A stretch of 64,000 nucleotides of DNA from Culex pipiens pallens (GCF_016801865.2 NC_068939.1:140683821-140747820), one strand, 5' to 3'; counted from the first letter of the stretch, positions 11,071-23,133 are shown. Program-made: numbers and translations. The notes: generated by a model not told the origin, from the letters alone.

Positions 11071-11980
11071 TAGGGTAGGGTAGTCATCACTGAGACACTT
11101 TTGGTTTTCAACTTTCAAAGATTTTTCTCATTTTTTCATCAGCATGTTTTAATGAGATTTTTGTTGCATTTTCTTTCTTTTAATGTGTTCTAACATTGAC
11201 CAAAATATGAGATCGATCCGACATTTACAGCCAGAGTTATTGAACTGTCTCATTGTAGACGCACTTGGCAGGAACAATGAGACAGCTGGGGAACAATGAG
11301 ACACTCTACGAAAATCAATACTTTTCTAGTAAAACATCATGTTTTTGTATTGTTCCATTACAGGTGACTTGCCTTTTACATTTTAGATCAATTTTGCCAA
11401 CATGAAACTTTAATTAACAAAAGTTATACTAAAAAGTATTTATATTTTGTAAAATTCGTATATTTATACCAAATAACTTTGTATTTTTGGTTAAATGAAG
11501 TTAAAACTCTGTAAATATGCCAAAAATCCCTTTTAATTCATGTTTTGAAAGATTTCCATAGATATTGAAAAGTTTAATGAAGAAAAATCAAAGTGTCTCA
11601 TTGTTACCCATGAGCTGAAATGAGTGGGGAACAATGAGACAGTCCTGGATACTGGGTATATTCTAAGTTTCGGCCAAACCTAATGAAAGGACATTGTAGC
11701 TCAACTCAATCCCTATGGAACGTTGAAAGAAATTTGAAGAAATATTAGTTTTGGTGTTAATGGCAGCCTACGAGCCCATAATTTACTTTTACACCCCAGA
11801 ATCAAACATTTATGAATAACTTTTCAAGGGAGCGTCCATAACCAAAGCCACTATAATGGCAGACGTGTATCCAGTAGACACACCTTTCGCCCAAATATGA
11901 GCCTGATTGGTTGAAACTACGACTTGTGAGAGCCATTTTATCATTGTTCCCCGTGTCTCATTGATGACTACTCTACCCTA
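11071..11980. mobile_element. TA-flanked MITE with GGGAACAATGAGACA words (copy A)
   Basis: Ends TAGGGTAGGGTAGTCATCA and TGATGACTACTCTACCCTA are inverted copies. The word GGGGAACAATGAGACA or parts of it recurs at 11245-11256 (complement), 11271-11285, 11288-11304, 11593-11609 (complement), 11624-11640 and 11945-11960 (complement). A second copy in opposite orientation lies at 36427-37353. No transposase remnant seen. Confidence 0.82.
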
Positions 11981-14600
11981 ACTCAGAAATTTCTCAATGA
12001 ATCATTCCGATCTTGGAAGCATTGGAAAGCTGAGAAAATTTCCTATGAGAAAGAAAACGCGCTTTGGCCTGCCCTGTTGTTTTGCAGTCATGACGAAATT
12101 TTGTTTCACCGAAAAAAAAAATATCATAAACATAAGATTTGAAAAATATTTACATCGACTTAAGTAACATCCGGCTTTAGAAAAAAATTACATAAATATT
12201 ACTTAAGTGGTCAAAACTTGAGACTTTTTGCAAAACTCAGGCAAAATATGAATTGAAAAAAAATAAGAACTGATCAAAAAAATCTGTTAAAAAAATTACA
12301 ATCGTCACACAATTTTAATACAGTTTACAGAACGTGTTTAAAATGTTCAATGTTAAAAAGTCATAAAAATCGAAATTGTGTGGTAAAAGGTTAGAGTTAT
12401 TTAAAAAATGGTTATTTCAAGAGATTTGTTTTCTTACTTCGGTAAAAAAATTGTTCCTCGATTGGCGAAAGTTTGAATCATTTAGTTCCTGATCAAACAA
12501 CCATATAATCGATTTAAATTTCAAATCTTATTGACTCATAAAGCCAAATATCACAACCTTGCAATCTAATCACTGAATGTTGTTTACATACATTTTAAAC
12601 AATGGCAACATTAGGGGCAATATTACCCCAAACAGCAGTTACCCCCTAAACGGTAAGTTCCAACAATTAAAAGGGAAATCACACTAAAATCAGCATCTTT
12701 ATAGTCCCTGAACAGCTCACCAAAAAAAAAAAAAAAACTTCCCAAGATGGAATCTAGCGAGCGACACAGAGTGCAAGCATCCAGATTTCAACGTCATTAG
12801 CATTCGCTGCTTTCAAATTCACCAAGTTAACACAAGAGTTTACAGCAATTAGACGGGGGAGCTCTTTTTTTTTTTGCTGTACTCCTCGTGTCAAATCTTG
12901 GTGGGGGCACGTGCCCTGAGACAAGCGCTTGCATGGCTTGGCTGCACTGCGGTTAATGTGGCGTTAACTGTGAAACTCGGAATCTGTTACATGCTCGTCT
13001 GATTTTTATTGCCACCCCCTCAATGCACTGGCTGCCGACTTGTCAGCTGGCAGCTCGACTGCGTGGGCGTTTGAGGGTTAAGCGCTGCAACTTTATGGGA
13101 ATAAAAAGTTTTGCGTGGCCAAATTTTGTGCGCCGGATTTTTTTTTAATTTTTATCGCAAAAGCAATCATTGCGGTACCCAGGTCGTAACATAAAGCAAG
13201 TGAGTTGAGCATATACGAGTAAGCGGATTTTGGCTGTAGATATGAGCCATGTGCGATTGGGGAAGAATTGCTGGGGGGAAATAACTAGTGCACTGGGGCA
13301 GAGAACGGATTCTGGCGCATAAATTGAAAGATTAAAAGTTGCTTTGTGCGTGAACTTCGCAGCTCGATTAAGCAATTTGGAAAAAAACAAATTTCATCTA
13401 AAAAAATATCCAAAACGTATAACTTGCAATAATCAAAAGTTATCGCAATTTTTCGATTAAAGGACATTATTGAACACAAATAAGTCTTCTTAACGTGTTA
13501 ACATACGAACCACGTAACAAATTATACACACAAAACCGTTCGAATCGCAAACAAGGTGTGACTAAAACTAAATTAAAATTCCAAAATCACATAACTCTTG
13601 ATCAATCAAATCTATGAAATCGATCGCCAATTGAGACTATTGGCGCACTAAACAATCTGAAATGCAATTTTCCACTTAGCACAACAATCAACCAGTCATA
13701 AATCCCATCACCACCAGCCCCCATCAAACCAACGAACGAAAACGCAGTGGGTGGTGGTGTTAACAGTGACAATTACCACCACGCCAGACCCCACATAATT
13801 GCGCCTCCGAGATTGCAACCAGTGTGCGATAAACATCCACAAAATACCATAATTACCCCCTCACAATTGCTTCCTCATTTGTATCACCAGAAACGATCTT
13901 CGAACCCCCTCCTCCTCTTCCTCCATGGGGTTGTGCGTTACCAAAGTAATTTAATTAAATTCAAACAAATCCATCAATCACCGTTTGAGATGTTGAAATT
14001 TCTTCAAAGCAGCAAAAAAAAGTGTTTTTTTCGGAAGAATTATGTAAAAACCACAACCACTCAGAAAAAGCAAAGTCAATTGCGTCGACTAAAAAACGAA
14101 ACTTGGCAACAATTCAACTGTATCAACATGAAGGGTGTTGTGGGCCAAATTGGGAAACTTTGGCCACCCACCTACTAAAAAAAAAAACTTGCACTGTGCA
14201 ACAACAGAGGCAATTACCAAATCCACCATTGCGATGCGCCTTTTGAAGGGTGCGTGACACGAAACGTTTACTGACTGACTTTCCCAGTGCCGTCTGAAGA
14301 GTTTGCAAAACTTATTAGAAGGGGTTCTTGGTCCAAAGACTTGAATGAGGAGAGCACCCAAACCTCTTTTTACTCCAAGATACCTTCCACTCCAGGATTC
14401 TAACAAGCCACAATGTCAAAAAATTCATAAAAAAAACTTGCAAACAAGGTTCGTACACCTTTTGAAACATCAATGAAAATTGTGTTATTTGTTAATAAAT
14501 CATCATACCAAACTCAAAATGGTCATCCTTAATCGATCGAGAAAATATTTTGGTATAAATATAAAGTTTTCTAACAACTTAGAATAAAATTAAACGTAAC
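11981..14600. other. No gene recognised; AT-rich, then single-copy GC-richer DNA
   Basis: 11981-12720 is AT-rich. 12730-14400 has higher complexity, with an oligo-A tract near 12722 and a T tract near 12870. Open frames of 143 codons (13747-14178, plus) and 105 codons (14089-14406, minus) lack domains or splice context and overlap each other. I see no supportable gene. Confidence 0.4.
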
Positions 14601-15024
14601 TATTTAAATTTCATGGAAGGCGGAGAAGCAGAGTCCAGCAGTTCCGGCGTTTACGCCGGCGGAGTTCCCTCCGTTGCCGGGCGCAGTTCCGGACGGAAAA
14701 TCCAAGGATCGCCCTCGTCCCGCAGGAAGCAGCCAAGGTGGCCCCCGAGATGGTGGAGCCACGGAGAAGGAAGCCGGGGAGGTACTCTACAGTTCGGCTG
14801 AGCTGTGGGGGATTTTCTCCGAGTACATCGGTAGGTTCAAGACCTGCAAGACCCGCTTGGACCAAGTAACCCTCGTCAGTTACATGATCTCCAAGTATGG
14901 AATTTAAAGAGTTTTTTTTGTGTTATTATATATTGTTATACTGATCCTCGGTCCCAACCTGGTCACTGCACCTAAAAGGACCTAATAAAAATAAGTTAAG
15001 AAAAAAAAAATATTTAAATTTCAT
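14601..15024 (+). mobile_element. 5'-truncated ORF1-only non-LTR retroelement with 14-bp TSD
   Basis: The insert (14615-15010) is flanked by perfect direct repeats TATTTAAATTTCAT at 14601-14614 and 15011-15024. It contains the C-terminal part of a Jockey-type ORF1, then about 100 bases of 3' UTR with AATAAA (CCTAATAAAAATAAG), then an A tract. ORF1 passes straight into the 3' UTR; there is no ORF2. The structure is that of a target-primed insertion truncated at its 5' end. Confidence 0.85.
14617..14907 (+). pseudogene. C-terminal fragment of a Jockey-type ORF1 (gag-like)
   Basis: The frame starting at the insertion junction reads KAEKQSPAVPAFTPAEFPPL and closes with ELWGIFSEYIGRFKTCKTRL and then a YMISKYGI end. 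The F-P-P-L-P block and the terminal helix with K-T-C-K-T-R and Y-M-I-S-K-Y-G resemble the ORF1 C-terminus of Jockey-clade LINEs; the 45.8-kb ORF1 ends in a comparable way (REMFTRLRGCRNREQQ, then MTKYV). No start codon or zinc knuckles remain because of the 5' truncation. Not a host gene. Confidence 0.75.
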
Positions 15025-15401
15025 ATAAATCTTAACAATTCTCGTTGTAACATCATCTTTCATCATCGAATCGATCGTTGCATGCTATATGGCTCTTCTA
15101 GAGGTTAATTTTATAAAACTTCAATGAACCTCGCTAATTCTCCCGGAAGCTTGTTGAGGGGACTGTCTTGGGTCAGGAAAACTGTTTTTCAAAATCTTCT
15201 ATCGGGGAAAAATGATTTTATCTAATTTTTAAGTATTTATACAGTGCTTTTAAGCAAAAATCTCGAAAAATTATCAAATAAATCGCTGAAACTAAGATTT
15301 TTTTTGTTATTTCATCAATACATTAATTTCAAATTCCCAAAAAATGTCTTCAATATCCTACATCATGGAAAACTGTACATCTCGGTCGTCAGTTTTTATA
15401 A
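15025..15401. other. No gene; AT-rich spacer
   Basis: Low-complexity AT-rich DNA with no conserved frame, RNA gene or repeat boundary that I can see. Confidence 0.4.
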
Positions 15402-16427
15402 CATCTGCAATATGATCTTTCTCCCGAGTCGTGTGGTGTTCGTGGGGGAGATCAGTTGGCGAATCGAAGCGCGAGAATCTGCGAGAAAGTGCTAGAAGAT
15501 TCTTGATTTTATTGATAGAAGGCTTCGCGTCGTCATGTATATATTGTCTTTCTGTTGTTGTGCCGGTTATTCGCGGTCCGGACTGGGTAAATTCGTGGTG
15601 AAGTTTGTTACAAAGAAGTCGTGCGCGAAAAATTTCATGAAATCGATTGAAACAGTTTAACATTTCGTTTTGAAAGCCCTTCCCTTAGCTACGTGGCTCG
15701 GAAGGCACACAGACGTTAAGAAGTAAAAACAACGGGATTGAGTATATAATTAAATCCTTCTCATAGCATCGAAACTCGGAAGGCAACGATTATGTTTCAC
15801 TTTCTCGTCATATCATCTACCAATAATGAATCCGGATCTATTTTAAATTGTACATCACCGAATAATGCGTTGATTCAAATTTCATTTCGTTTCGAAAGCC
15901 CATCCCAAAGCATCGTTGCTCGGATGGCACGCCGGCGGTAAGAAGTAAAAAAAACGCGAATGATAAGTCCTTCTCATAGCGTCGTAGCTCCGAAGGCAAC
16001 GATTATGTTTCACTTTCTGGTCATATCATCTACCAAGATGAATCCTAACCTTCCCTTTCCTTCCCCTACTAACACAATTCCCCCACTTCCCGTGATGCTT
16101 GAAGGAGATGCTGTGGATTCAACGGTCTCATGCGGTGTCAACAGGTATAGTGCGACAAACTCTGTGTCTGATGAGTCTGCAACTTCAACTATCGGACTAA
16201 CATTCCTACCTTTGTTGAACTGCATCTCCTTGGGGGGGGGGGGGGGGGCGCCGGTATTGACTTAAAGCAGAGATCTTCAGGGGTTATACAGTGAGGATGA
16301 TTAGCTCCCACTACTCATCTGTTGGTTCATTGTGTAACTCCAGCTGATCCGTCAAAAACGGAGTAGCAGCTCATTGGCAGTCAACCATGCTCATGCTCAT
16401 GCTCATCTGCAATATGATTTTTCTCCC
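15402..16427 (+). mobile_element. Retroposon of about 1 kb with (CATGCT)n tail and long TSD
   Basis: CATCTGCAATATGAT occurs at 15402-15416 and 16404-16418 and stays similar for a further 9 bases with one mismatch, a probable target-site duplication of up to 24 bp. The right end is a short tandem tail (CATGCT repeated at 16386-16403). Inside, a block of about 225 bp occurs twice in tandem (15669-15835 and 15893-16045, sharing GGCAACGATTATGTTTCACT). A poly-G run sits at 16233-16248. No reverse transcriptase or tRNA-like head was found, so it is either a 5'-truncated LINE 3' end or a non-autonomous element. Confidence 0.65.
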
Positions 16428-17496
16428 TATTTTTTTTCAAATTTATCTTGAAACATCAATTTCATTCCTATTTATCAATTCATTTATTTCATTTCTTTTT
16501 TTTCTTCTAATGTGGATTCGTACCAAATATCATCTAGAATGAATTTGCAGAATAAACATTAAACTATTAAAACAAATCTCTGAAAAGTTTAACATATTTT
16601 AATGTATAGAAAGGTTTTTTTTTTAATTCTTTGATATTCATTCCTTTTGATTCCTAAACAGCTTCTTCGATCATTTTCATAGTGACAAATCAAACATTCT
16701 AAGTTGAATTTAAATCTCATTTTATTTATAGAGAAAAACACGTCAAGAAATTATTGTACATCTTAGAAAAATCGGCTAGCGACGTAATTGTAGTGTTGAA
16801 TAAAAATGTTATATTTAGTCTAAAGTGCTCGGATTAACTTCAAATTTAAATAAGATAAAATCAATTTTCCCCCATAGAAAATTTTTAAAAACATTTCTCC
16901 TGACTCGGAAAAGTTCCCCAACAGGGTAAATTCTTTAAAGTTTATAAAAATAACCTTTAAACAAGCCGTGAGCTGACTGACTGCGAGCGCCTACCATGAT
17001 CGTCAATACGAAAAGTCCATCAGTGAACGCACACGAAGTTGAAACGAACGAACGTCGAGCTCAACACTCAAGCAATCGCGCGACGCGAACGCGCATGCTC
17101 TTTCTCTTTCTTTCCTTTTTCTCTCTTTCTTGCGGTGTTGCGTGGTGACAGCAATCATTTGAATGCAGTCACTGGAGAAGGTGACAGAAATTTCTGAAAA
17201 AAATCAAAATAACCATCTCTGCGCGAATGGGAGAGGCGGTAAGATGACAAAAGATTGTGTGAGTGAATTTGAGTTGCGCTCGTTCGTTCATGTGTGAACT
17301 AACGAAAGAGGAATGTCAAAGTCAGGTTGATGCCAAAGTCAAGTTGATAAAGTTTATAATCAAAAAGTACTTTACATAAATTTCGATATCGTGTACCGTT
17401 TCAGGTTTCTTCCACAAAATAAACTATTTTTGTTGATAATGTAACTTATTTACCAGTAAAATTTATAAGAAAGCCATTATTATATTACACAATATG
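16428..17496. other. No gene; AT-rich with a short complex island
   Basis: 16428-16960 is AT-rich. 16970-17330 is more complex (GCGAGCGCCTACCATGATCG; a TTTCTCTTTC tract). No reading frame or RNA gene can be supported. Confidence 0.4.
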
Positions 17497-17800
17497 GGTA
17501 ATTCTCCGCAAACCCACACAGCAGTTGCTCCAACCCCTCTTCGATTTGCGTTAAACTTTGTCCTAAGGGGTAACTTTTGTCCCTCCCTAGTAACATTTTT
17601 AAACTTACAGGTTTTATCATGGTTCTGGAAACCTTCATACGGCCTATATGGGCTTTTATGGCCTACTTAAAACCTAAAATGTTACTAGGGCTGATCACGA
17701 ATCCGAGGTCCGTTTTTTGATATCTCGTGACGGAGGGGCGATATGACCCCTTCCTTTTTTGAACATGCGAAAAAAGAGGTTTTTTTCAATAACCATTTTC
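17497..17800 (-). repeat. Interspersed repeat S, interrupted copy
   Basis: Contains CCCCTCTTCGATTTGCGT and AATCCGAGGTCCGTTTTTTG, also present at 44150-44310 and 55340-55505 (plus strand) and 60057-60260 (minus). It is split at 17585-17690 by a small palindromic-ended insert. Non-coding. Confidence 0.65.
17585..17690. mobile_element. Tiny MITE with 15-bp perfect TIRs
   Basis: CCCTAGTAACATTTT at the left and AAAATGTTACTAGGG at the right enclose about 75 bases. Other copies of repeat S read GTCCCTGATCACGAAT without it, which proves the insertion. The target duplication is short or obscured (best reading CT). Confidence 0.75.
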
Positions 17801-17879
17801 CCATTACCCATTTTCTAATCGATTTTGTGTCTTCAGCAATGTGGTAGGTATTACTTATAAAAAGTATACCCATTTTTTA

Positions 17880-18480
17880 ATTCCACTTTTCATACAAAAA
17901 AATCGATTGCGCAAAAAAAAATGTTGATGTATAAAAAAGACAACAGAGCAATTCTTTTTGAAATCGGCCAATTTCGGCTATTTTTATTTTTTGTATTTTT
18001 TGATTTGGGTCAAACTTTGTGGAGGCCTTCTTTAGGACCAAAGAAGCTATTTTGTGTCATTGGTTCACCCATACAAGTCTCCATACAATTTTGGCAGCTG
18101 TCCATACAAAAATGGTACGTAAATATTTAAACAGCAGTAACTTTAGAGTTTATTTTCTGATCAATTTGATGTCTTCGGCAAAGTTGTAGGTTTTATTGAG
18201 GACTATTGAGAAAAAATGGGTACATGGAAAAAAATTGCAAATTTTTTACTAACTTTTTTTCACAAAAACTCAATTTTCGAAAATACGTATTTTTTTATTT
18301 TTGAGATTTTTTGATATGTTTTAGGGGACAAAAATCCGCAGCTTTTGAGCCATAGAGAAGTATGGTAAAAAAATCTGGCGCCGAGCTATGACTTTAAAAA
18401 AACTGTGATTTTTGAAAAAATGTAAATTTTATACCAAACAAAATTTGCAATATTTGACGGTCGGTATAGAATTGCTCAAA
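17880..18480 (+). repeat. Interspersed AT-rich repeat (plus copy)
   Basis: Reverse complement of 9240-9720: shares TCAAACTTTGTGG, CCATACAAGTCTCCATACAA and GATGTCTTCGGCAAAGTTGT. Non-coding. Confidence 0.6.
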
Positions 18481-18871
18481 AGTGTTTATTTCGAGCGCCT
18501 CAGTCGGAATATTGAAAAACTAAGGCCCGAGAAGCTAACCTGAAATTTGAGCGTTTGGTTAAGGTTTAGGTTAATCCATTCTTGAACTGAAGTCATAATG
18601 GAGTTTCAAAAAATTTAATTAATGTATTTTTCACTTTTCAACTCTTCTTCGAGAATGTTTTCCTATAATTGATGAAATTTTCTCAATTAAGAGATTACTT
18701 ATAGGTTTGGATCCAGCGAACCACTTTGTAGAACAATGCAACGCGCTAGGAATCAATCCCAGAAAGATACAGATAATTATTTAGTGCAAGCTATATTTTT
18801 TTATACTCCAAAAAATATCTGATGTTCTACAAAGTTGTAGCCCGGATCAAAACCTATAAGAAACTTGGGCA

Positions 18872-19915
18872 TAGGGTATTTGTCCCTATTTTGGGCCTAC
18901 TAAGCCGAGCGCACTTTTTATTTCATGTATTCTCAAAGGCTGTTATAGGCAGCCTTGCTTTTATTACATGAATAAATTGGTTTTTCAATGCTAATGCTCT
19001 TACTTAATCACATTTTTGACGAAAATACTTTATATTTCTGCATAAGCCCGAGAAACTGAAACATTTTTTGTCCCTATTTTGGGGATATTGCTTCTAGCAT
19101 ACGACCTTCTTTGTACATATTTTCGGCCTACTTTCTGATTGGTTTAAATAGCGAAGCACGTGGCGAACTTTTTTGACGTACGGTTCAGCCCCAGCTTGTA
19201 CAGTACAGCCGCACAAATTCGGTCGACAAACATATTCAGCCTTTGTGATGTTTTAAGCCACAAATCAACATTAGAACGATTGATTTCACTTGCATTACGT
19301 GCGTAAGAAACTTGGACATGATTTATATCATTCTTTACGAGTTTTGAACATAATTAAACATTTGTTGCGTAGCCAAACAACAAACCCGTAATATACAAGA
19401 AAGACTGTAACTTGTGAAAAGCGCACACACACTGTCACAATTTGTAGAAGTGTCAAATGGACTGAATATAGAGCCATTCTCTCCGAAATGGACGAAGTTA
19501 TTAATCAGTTATTTTATTGATCTGGTGGCAGTTAAGCGATTGATTTTGCAACGGGATTGTGCAACCCACCAATAAAAACATTTTGCCGGTGGTTAGAGAT
19601 TCGGGGGACGGCTCTCATTCGTGTGCTGAGCGATGAAGTGTCAACAAGCGGTAAGCAAAAGTGGTGAAAATTTTCGCCCTAATGGGCAATTAGCGATTTG
19701 CCAAGAAAAAAGTGAAGAGTGCTATTTTTATTGCTTTATTTCTAATTTAGAAGGGAAAAGTAAATTATTCTTGTCCACCAAAATGAAGATAATGACTGCA
19801 CGTACCACTATCAAGTGGCAGATTCCTGTCAGATTTGGTGAAATCCTCAATTTCGTTGAATTAAGTTTGGTAGACCCAAAATAGGTACTAGGCCCATAAT
19901 AGGGTCAAATACCCT
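18872..19915. mobile_element. TA-flanked MITE, ends TAGGGTATTTG
   Basis: Left end TAGGGTATTTGTCCCTATTT followed by TGGGCCTAC; right end GGCCCATAATAGGGTCAAAT followed by ACCCTA. The phrase TTTGTCCCTATTTTGGG recurs at 19066-19083. Open frames inside (such as 19633-19884) show no transposase features. AT-rich sequence of unknown origin lies just to its left (18481-18871). Confidence 0.7.
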
Positions 19916-22240
19916 AGGAAAAGTTGATTGGGGTTTGGGAAACTTTCTCTAAAAAGAGGTAAACAGTGAAAATTCTCCATAGTAAATTTGTAGAAGTTCC
20001 ATACTAGTTTTGTTTCATTTCCGTGTTAGTAAACATCCGTAAATCATGAATAATTTGGGAAATGATACATTTTTGTTTGTGAGTATATTAAATTATAATT
20101 CGAAGGGACTATAGTCAAATGTAATACGAATATTGAAAATGCTTTCGGAAACATATATGCAGGTTTTTAAAACATCATTTAGAATCATATTTAGTTTCTC
20201 TTTTGGTTTATGGATGAAGACAAAATTTTCCTACAAACAACTTGCAACAATGATTCCTTCAACTCCGTTAGTTCATTAGTCAACATCCGTTCACTTTCAT
20301 TTGCTGGAATCCACTCTCGGCTCTGGAGCGGTGCATAACAATTTGCAATTTGCATACAGCGGCAAGAATTGCTTCAAAATTGCATAATGCTGCTGCAAGT
20401 TGCCGTTTTTGTGCATCAACCTGCTGCAGCCAGTATATCGACAAGTTCGTGATTGCGAGCCGTTGTGGAAGTGCTGGGGTTTTTTTTTCATCACAGAAGA
20501 AACGCACAAGTGCGTTAAGGCCAGGATTCCGATCCAATTTTCCACCGTTTTTCATATCGAAAGTTACGCGCGCCCTGCCTCGGCGCCCAAAACAAAGAAA
20601 TCGCTCGATTTCCAAGAAAATTGTGCTTATCGCGAAAAGTTCCCATCTCATCTACAATATCTTTACGGACGGGGGGTGATCGCACATAAAATGGAACCTT
20701 AGTTCAGGGTGGTGGGTGAAGGCGTTGAAAGTGGGCGGCATCTGGCCCACCCCCGGCAGGTGGTTAGGAGAGAAAAAAAAGTTCACTTTCAATTTCCGCC
20801 GCAATTAATCAGACATTTGCTCATCGCTCACAGGGTGGTCTCGTGGTGCTCACACCTGCGTTGGATTTTGCTGTCTTGGATGGGTAATTCACAGCTAGAT
20901 GACGACGATTGTCCAAAGGGATTGTGGTTGGGGTTGCTGAAACAACTCGACAGAATTTGCTTTTCTATTTTCCATTGTTGTGACACGTTCATTTCACTTT
21001 CCGCTGAGTTCGATCAAAATAACAAAACAACAAAACACCACCTTCACAGTGTGATGTTTTTCTTCGAAAATGGTAATTGGGATTTAAACCGTGAAACTAC
21101 TTACGAAACGGTCTACCAAAAATTTCAGATTAAAAATAAAATACTTTTCAACACAAGGGCTGAAAGCTTCTACTTTTCTGCAAAGAAATTGGTGCTGAAA
21201 ATAAATCATTAAAAATTTCTTCCACCTCTACCATTATTAATACAAACCTTTTTCTCATTTCCAGATTACTGCCCATCTCCCACCGGCATCTAGGTCACCA
21301 GGTAAGGCTCATCCATCGCGACAATTCCGTTTAATCTCGAACCAACCTGCAAACGTAAACCGTTACACAAGCCTAAGTGGTCGCTATATATTACATCGCC
21401 AGTAATTGGCACTTCCCTTCGATGCTGTACCTCTGCCTAGCATGATCTTCCCGAGACGGCCTTGAAGCCACAACTTGCTGCGTGACAGGTTCCAGTCTGC
21501 AACTTTCAAGTTTTGTTTTGTGGACTCCGCAGGAATAAACCTCTAGTTTGGATCTCCCGCGGGGTTGGCAAAAACTCGCTAGATCAACTTTCTTCGACTA
21601 TGCCCGACCTACCTTCATATGGTTGGATTTTTTGCATAACTTTTGCGTTATCGTTAGGGTGGTCCTAGAAGTGTGAAATTGACTGAATTAAGTTTGAAGA
21701 TCATTCGAAAAAATATCCTGAAAAGATATTCGACAAAACATTATCTCTACTTTGTTTACGCTCCTCATTAAAGTTTAGACCACCCTAACTATCAACCAAG
21801 TCGCATCTTCCCCATAAAACTTCGAATGTTCGAAAGGGGTAAGAACCTGTTCCACAACAAAGTAGCTCAATCGGTCAGTTGTAACGACGGAGAATACTTT
21901 CTTTGCCATAGTATCTTTTTACGACGTGGATTCCCAAATTTATGAACCGGTTCTGCCGCGAAAGAAGATCGAACTTTCTCCCGCACCCGGGTTGAATAGC
22001 CGCGATTAATGAATGGCCATGCGGGCTTCCGTCTGGAAAGGATTTATGGAGCCCCTTGAGGTGGGGAAATCTCGGCCGAATCTGCATTGCTAATCATAAT
22101 AAGGTTGAAAATCGCGAAATCTCCGCCATAAAAGCGCGCCAATCAACGGCAATGTCACACACTTGGGGGCCCATTGTGATGTTCAATAACCATAATGACA
22201 GTCGTTTTCGCGGAGATTACGCCCTGGACGGGACTAATCT
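19916..22240. other. Mostly single-copy region without a recognised gene
   Basis: Base composition is less extreme than in the flanks. Overlapping open frames at 20280-20700 and 20709-21212 lack domains. 21090-21200 holds a decayed piece of the 430-bp hairpin repeat. A well-formed splice-site pair at 21263-21303 is entered separately. A possible intron or promoter region of the plus-strand gene that starts at 42.4 kb. Confidence 0.35.
21265..21301 (+). other. Candidate 37-bp spliced exon
   Basis: Preceded by a pyrimidine-rich acceptor (TTTCTCATTTCCAG) and followed by CACCAG|GTAAGG, a near-consensus donor. Two of three frames are open through it. It could be a 5' UTR exon or cassette microexon of the plus-strand gene to the right. 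Supported only by the paired signals. Confidence 0.3.
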
Positions 22241-22242
22241 GA

Positions 22243-22326
22243 TGGTGCATTCGTTTGAAGGTTTGGTAATGTGTCAAGTTGACAAGAGTTGGAACTCTTG
22301 TCCACAAGCCTTTAAACGAATGCACA
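22243..22326 (+). other. Long near-perfect hairpin, miRNA-precursor-like
   Basis: GTGCATTCGTTTGAAGGTTTG pairs over 21 positions, with only two G-U wobbles, to the 3' arm of the same length ending ACGAATGCAC. An inner stem GACAAGAGT/ACTCTTGTC closes the loop. It could be a pre-miRNA, a small foldback MITE, or part of the adjacent foldback at 22333. Confidence 0.4.
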
Positions 22327-22332
22327 ATTCTG

Positions 22333-22489
22333 GGGTTTTTTTTTTTTTTGAAAAGGTCCTATAAACCAAATTTGAAATTTTTGCTTTTCGGGTGTTTTTA
22401 GAACCGCCTTGAGTCAGGGGTATTCAAAAACACTCAAAAAGCATAAAATGAAAATTTGGTTTATAGGACCTTTTCAAAAAAAAACTCCA
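22333..22489. mobile_element. Small foldback element with about 60-bp arms
   Basis: GAAAAGGTCCTATAAACCAA on the left and TTGGTTTATAGGACCTTTTC on the right are perfect inverted copies, continued by TGCTTTT and AAAAGCA and by GTGTTTTT and AAAAACAC. No coding capacity. Confidence 0.75.
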
Positions 22490-23133
22490 GAATTCAAATG
22501 CTATGACACCCGAAATTGACAGCTGTCAAATCCGAACACCGACGTAACTATAAACCTTTGTTCAAGTTGTTCAACCCAGGTTGTCCAAACGAAGGCACTG
22601 AATCGCAAGCCCCGCACACACTTCCTTTTGTTGCGCAAACCACCTTTTGGACAATGTTTGCTCGTTTACGGTACATTTGCGTTGCCCATTCATGTGTATG
22701 CACGTGCGTATGTGTGAATTCTTTTCTCACCGAGGGCAGACTGTATGCATCTGGTGTGATTCAGCGCTTTTTATTTCTTCTTGTTCATTCAAACTGTGGG
22801 CTTTCTCTCGCGGAATAACACTCCCGCGTGTTTACATCGGCTCCTTTTCAAACAATAACGACAACAACAACACCATCGTGGTTTGATACGTTATTTCACA
22901 CTGGATGTCGGTCACTCGGGCAATGTGCGATCGGGACAGAGAGGAAAGGGTTTTCTGATCGGGTAAGGTCTGTGACCTTCCATTGTGGGGCGTATGAGAT
23001 CGTCCTCACTATTTTCTTTTATATGTTCCAAAACATTATTCGCGGATCAAAATAAAAAAGATTACTTCCAGAAACTCGTGAATATTGATACTTAATCTAT
23101 TTCCCCGCTGAGGAAAGGCTATAACCTCAAATG
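22490..23133. other. No gene recognised
   Basis: Mixed-composition sequence with overlapping short frames on both strands (22516-22886) and no domain. 23100-23130 (GCTGAGGAAAGGCTATAACC) is the terminal piece of the mosquito repeat seen complete at 33042-34975. Confidence 0.4.

Noticed and set aside
16233..16248. G-quadruplex or functional poly-G element
   Set aside because: A single homopolymer run, prone to sequencing artefact; there is no sequence support for function.
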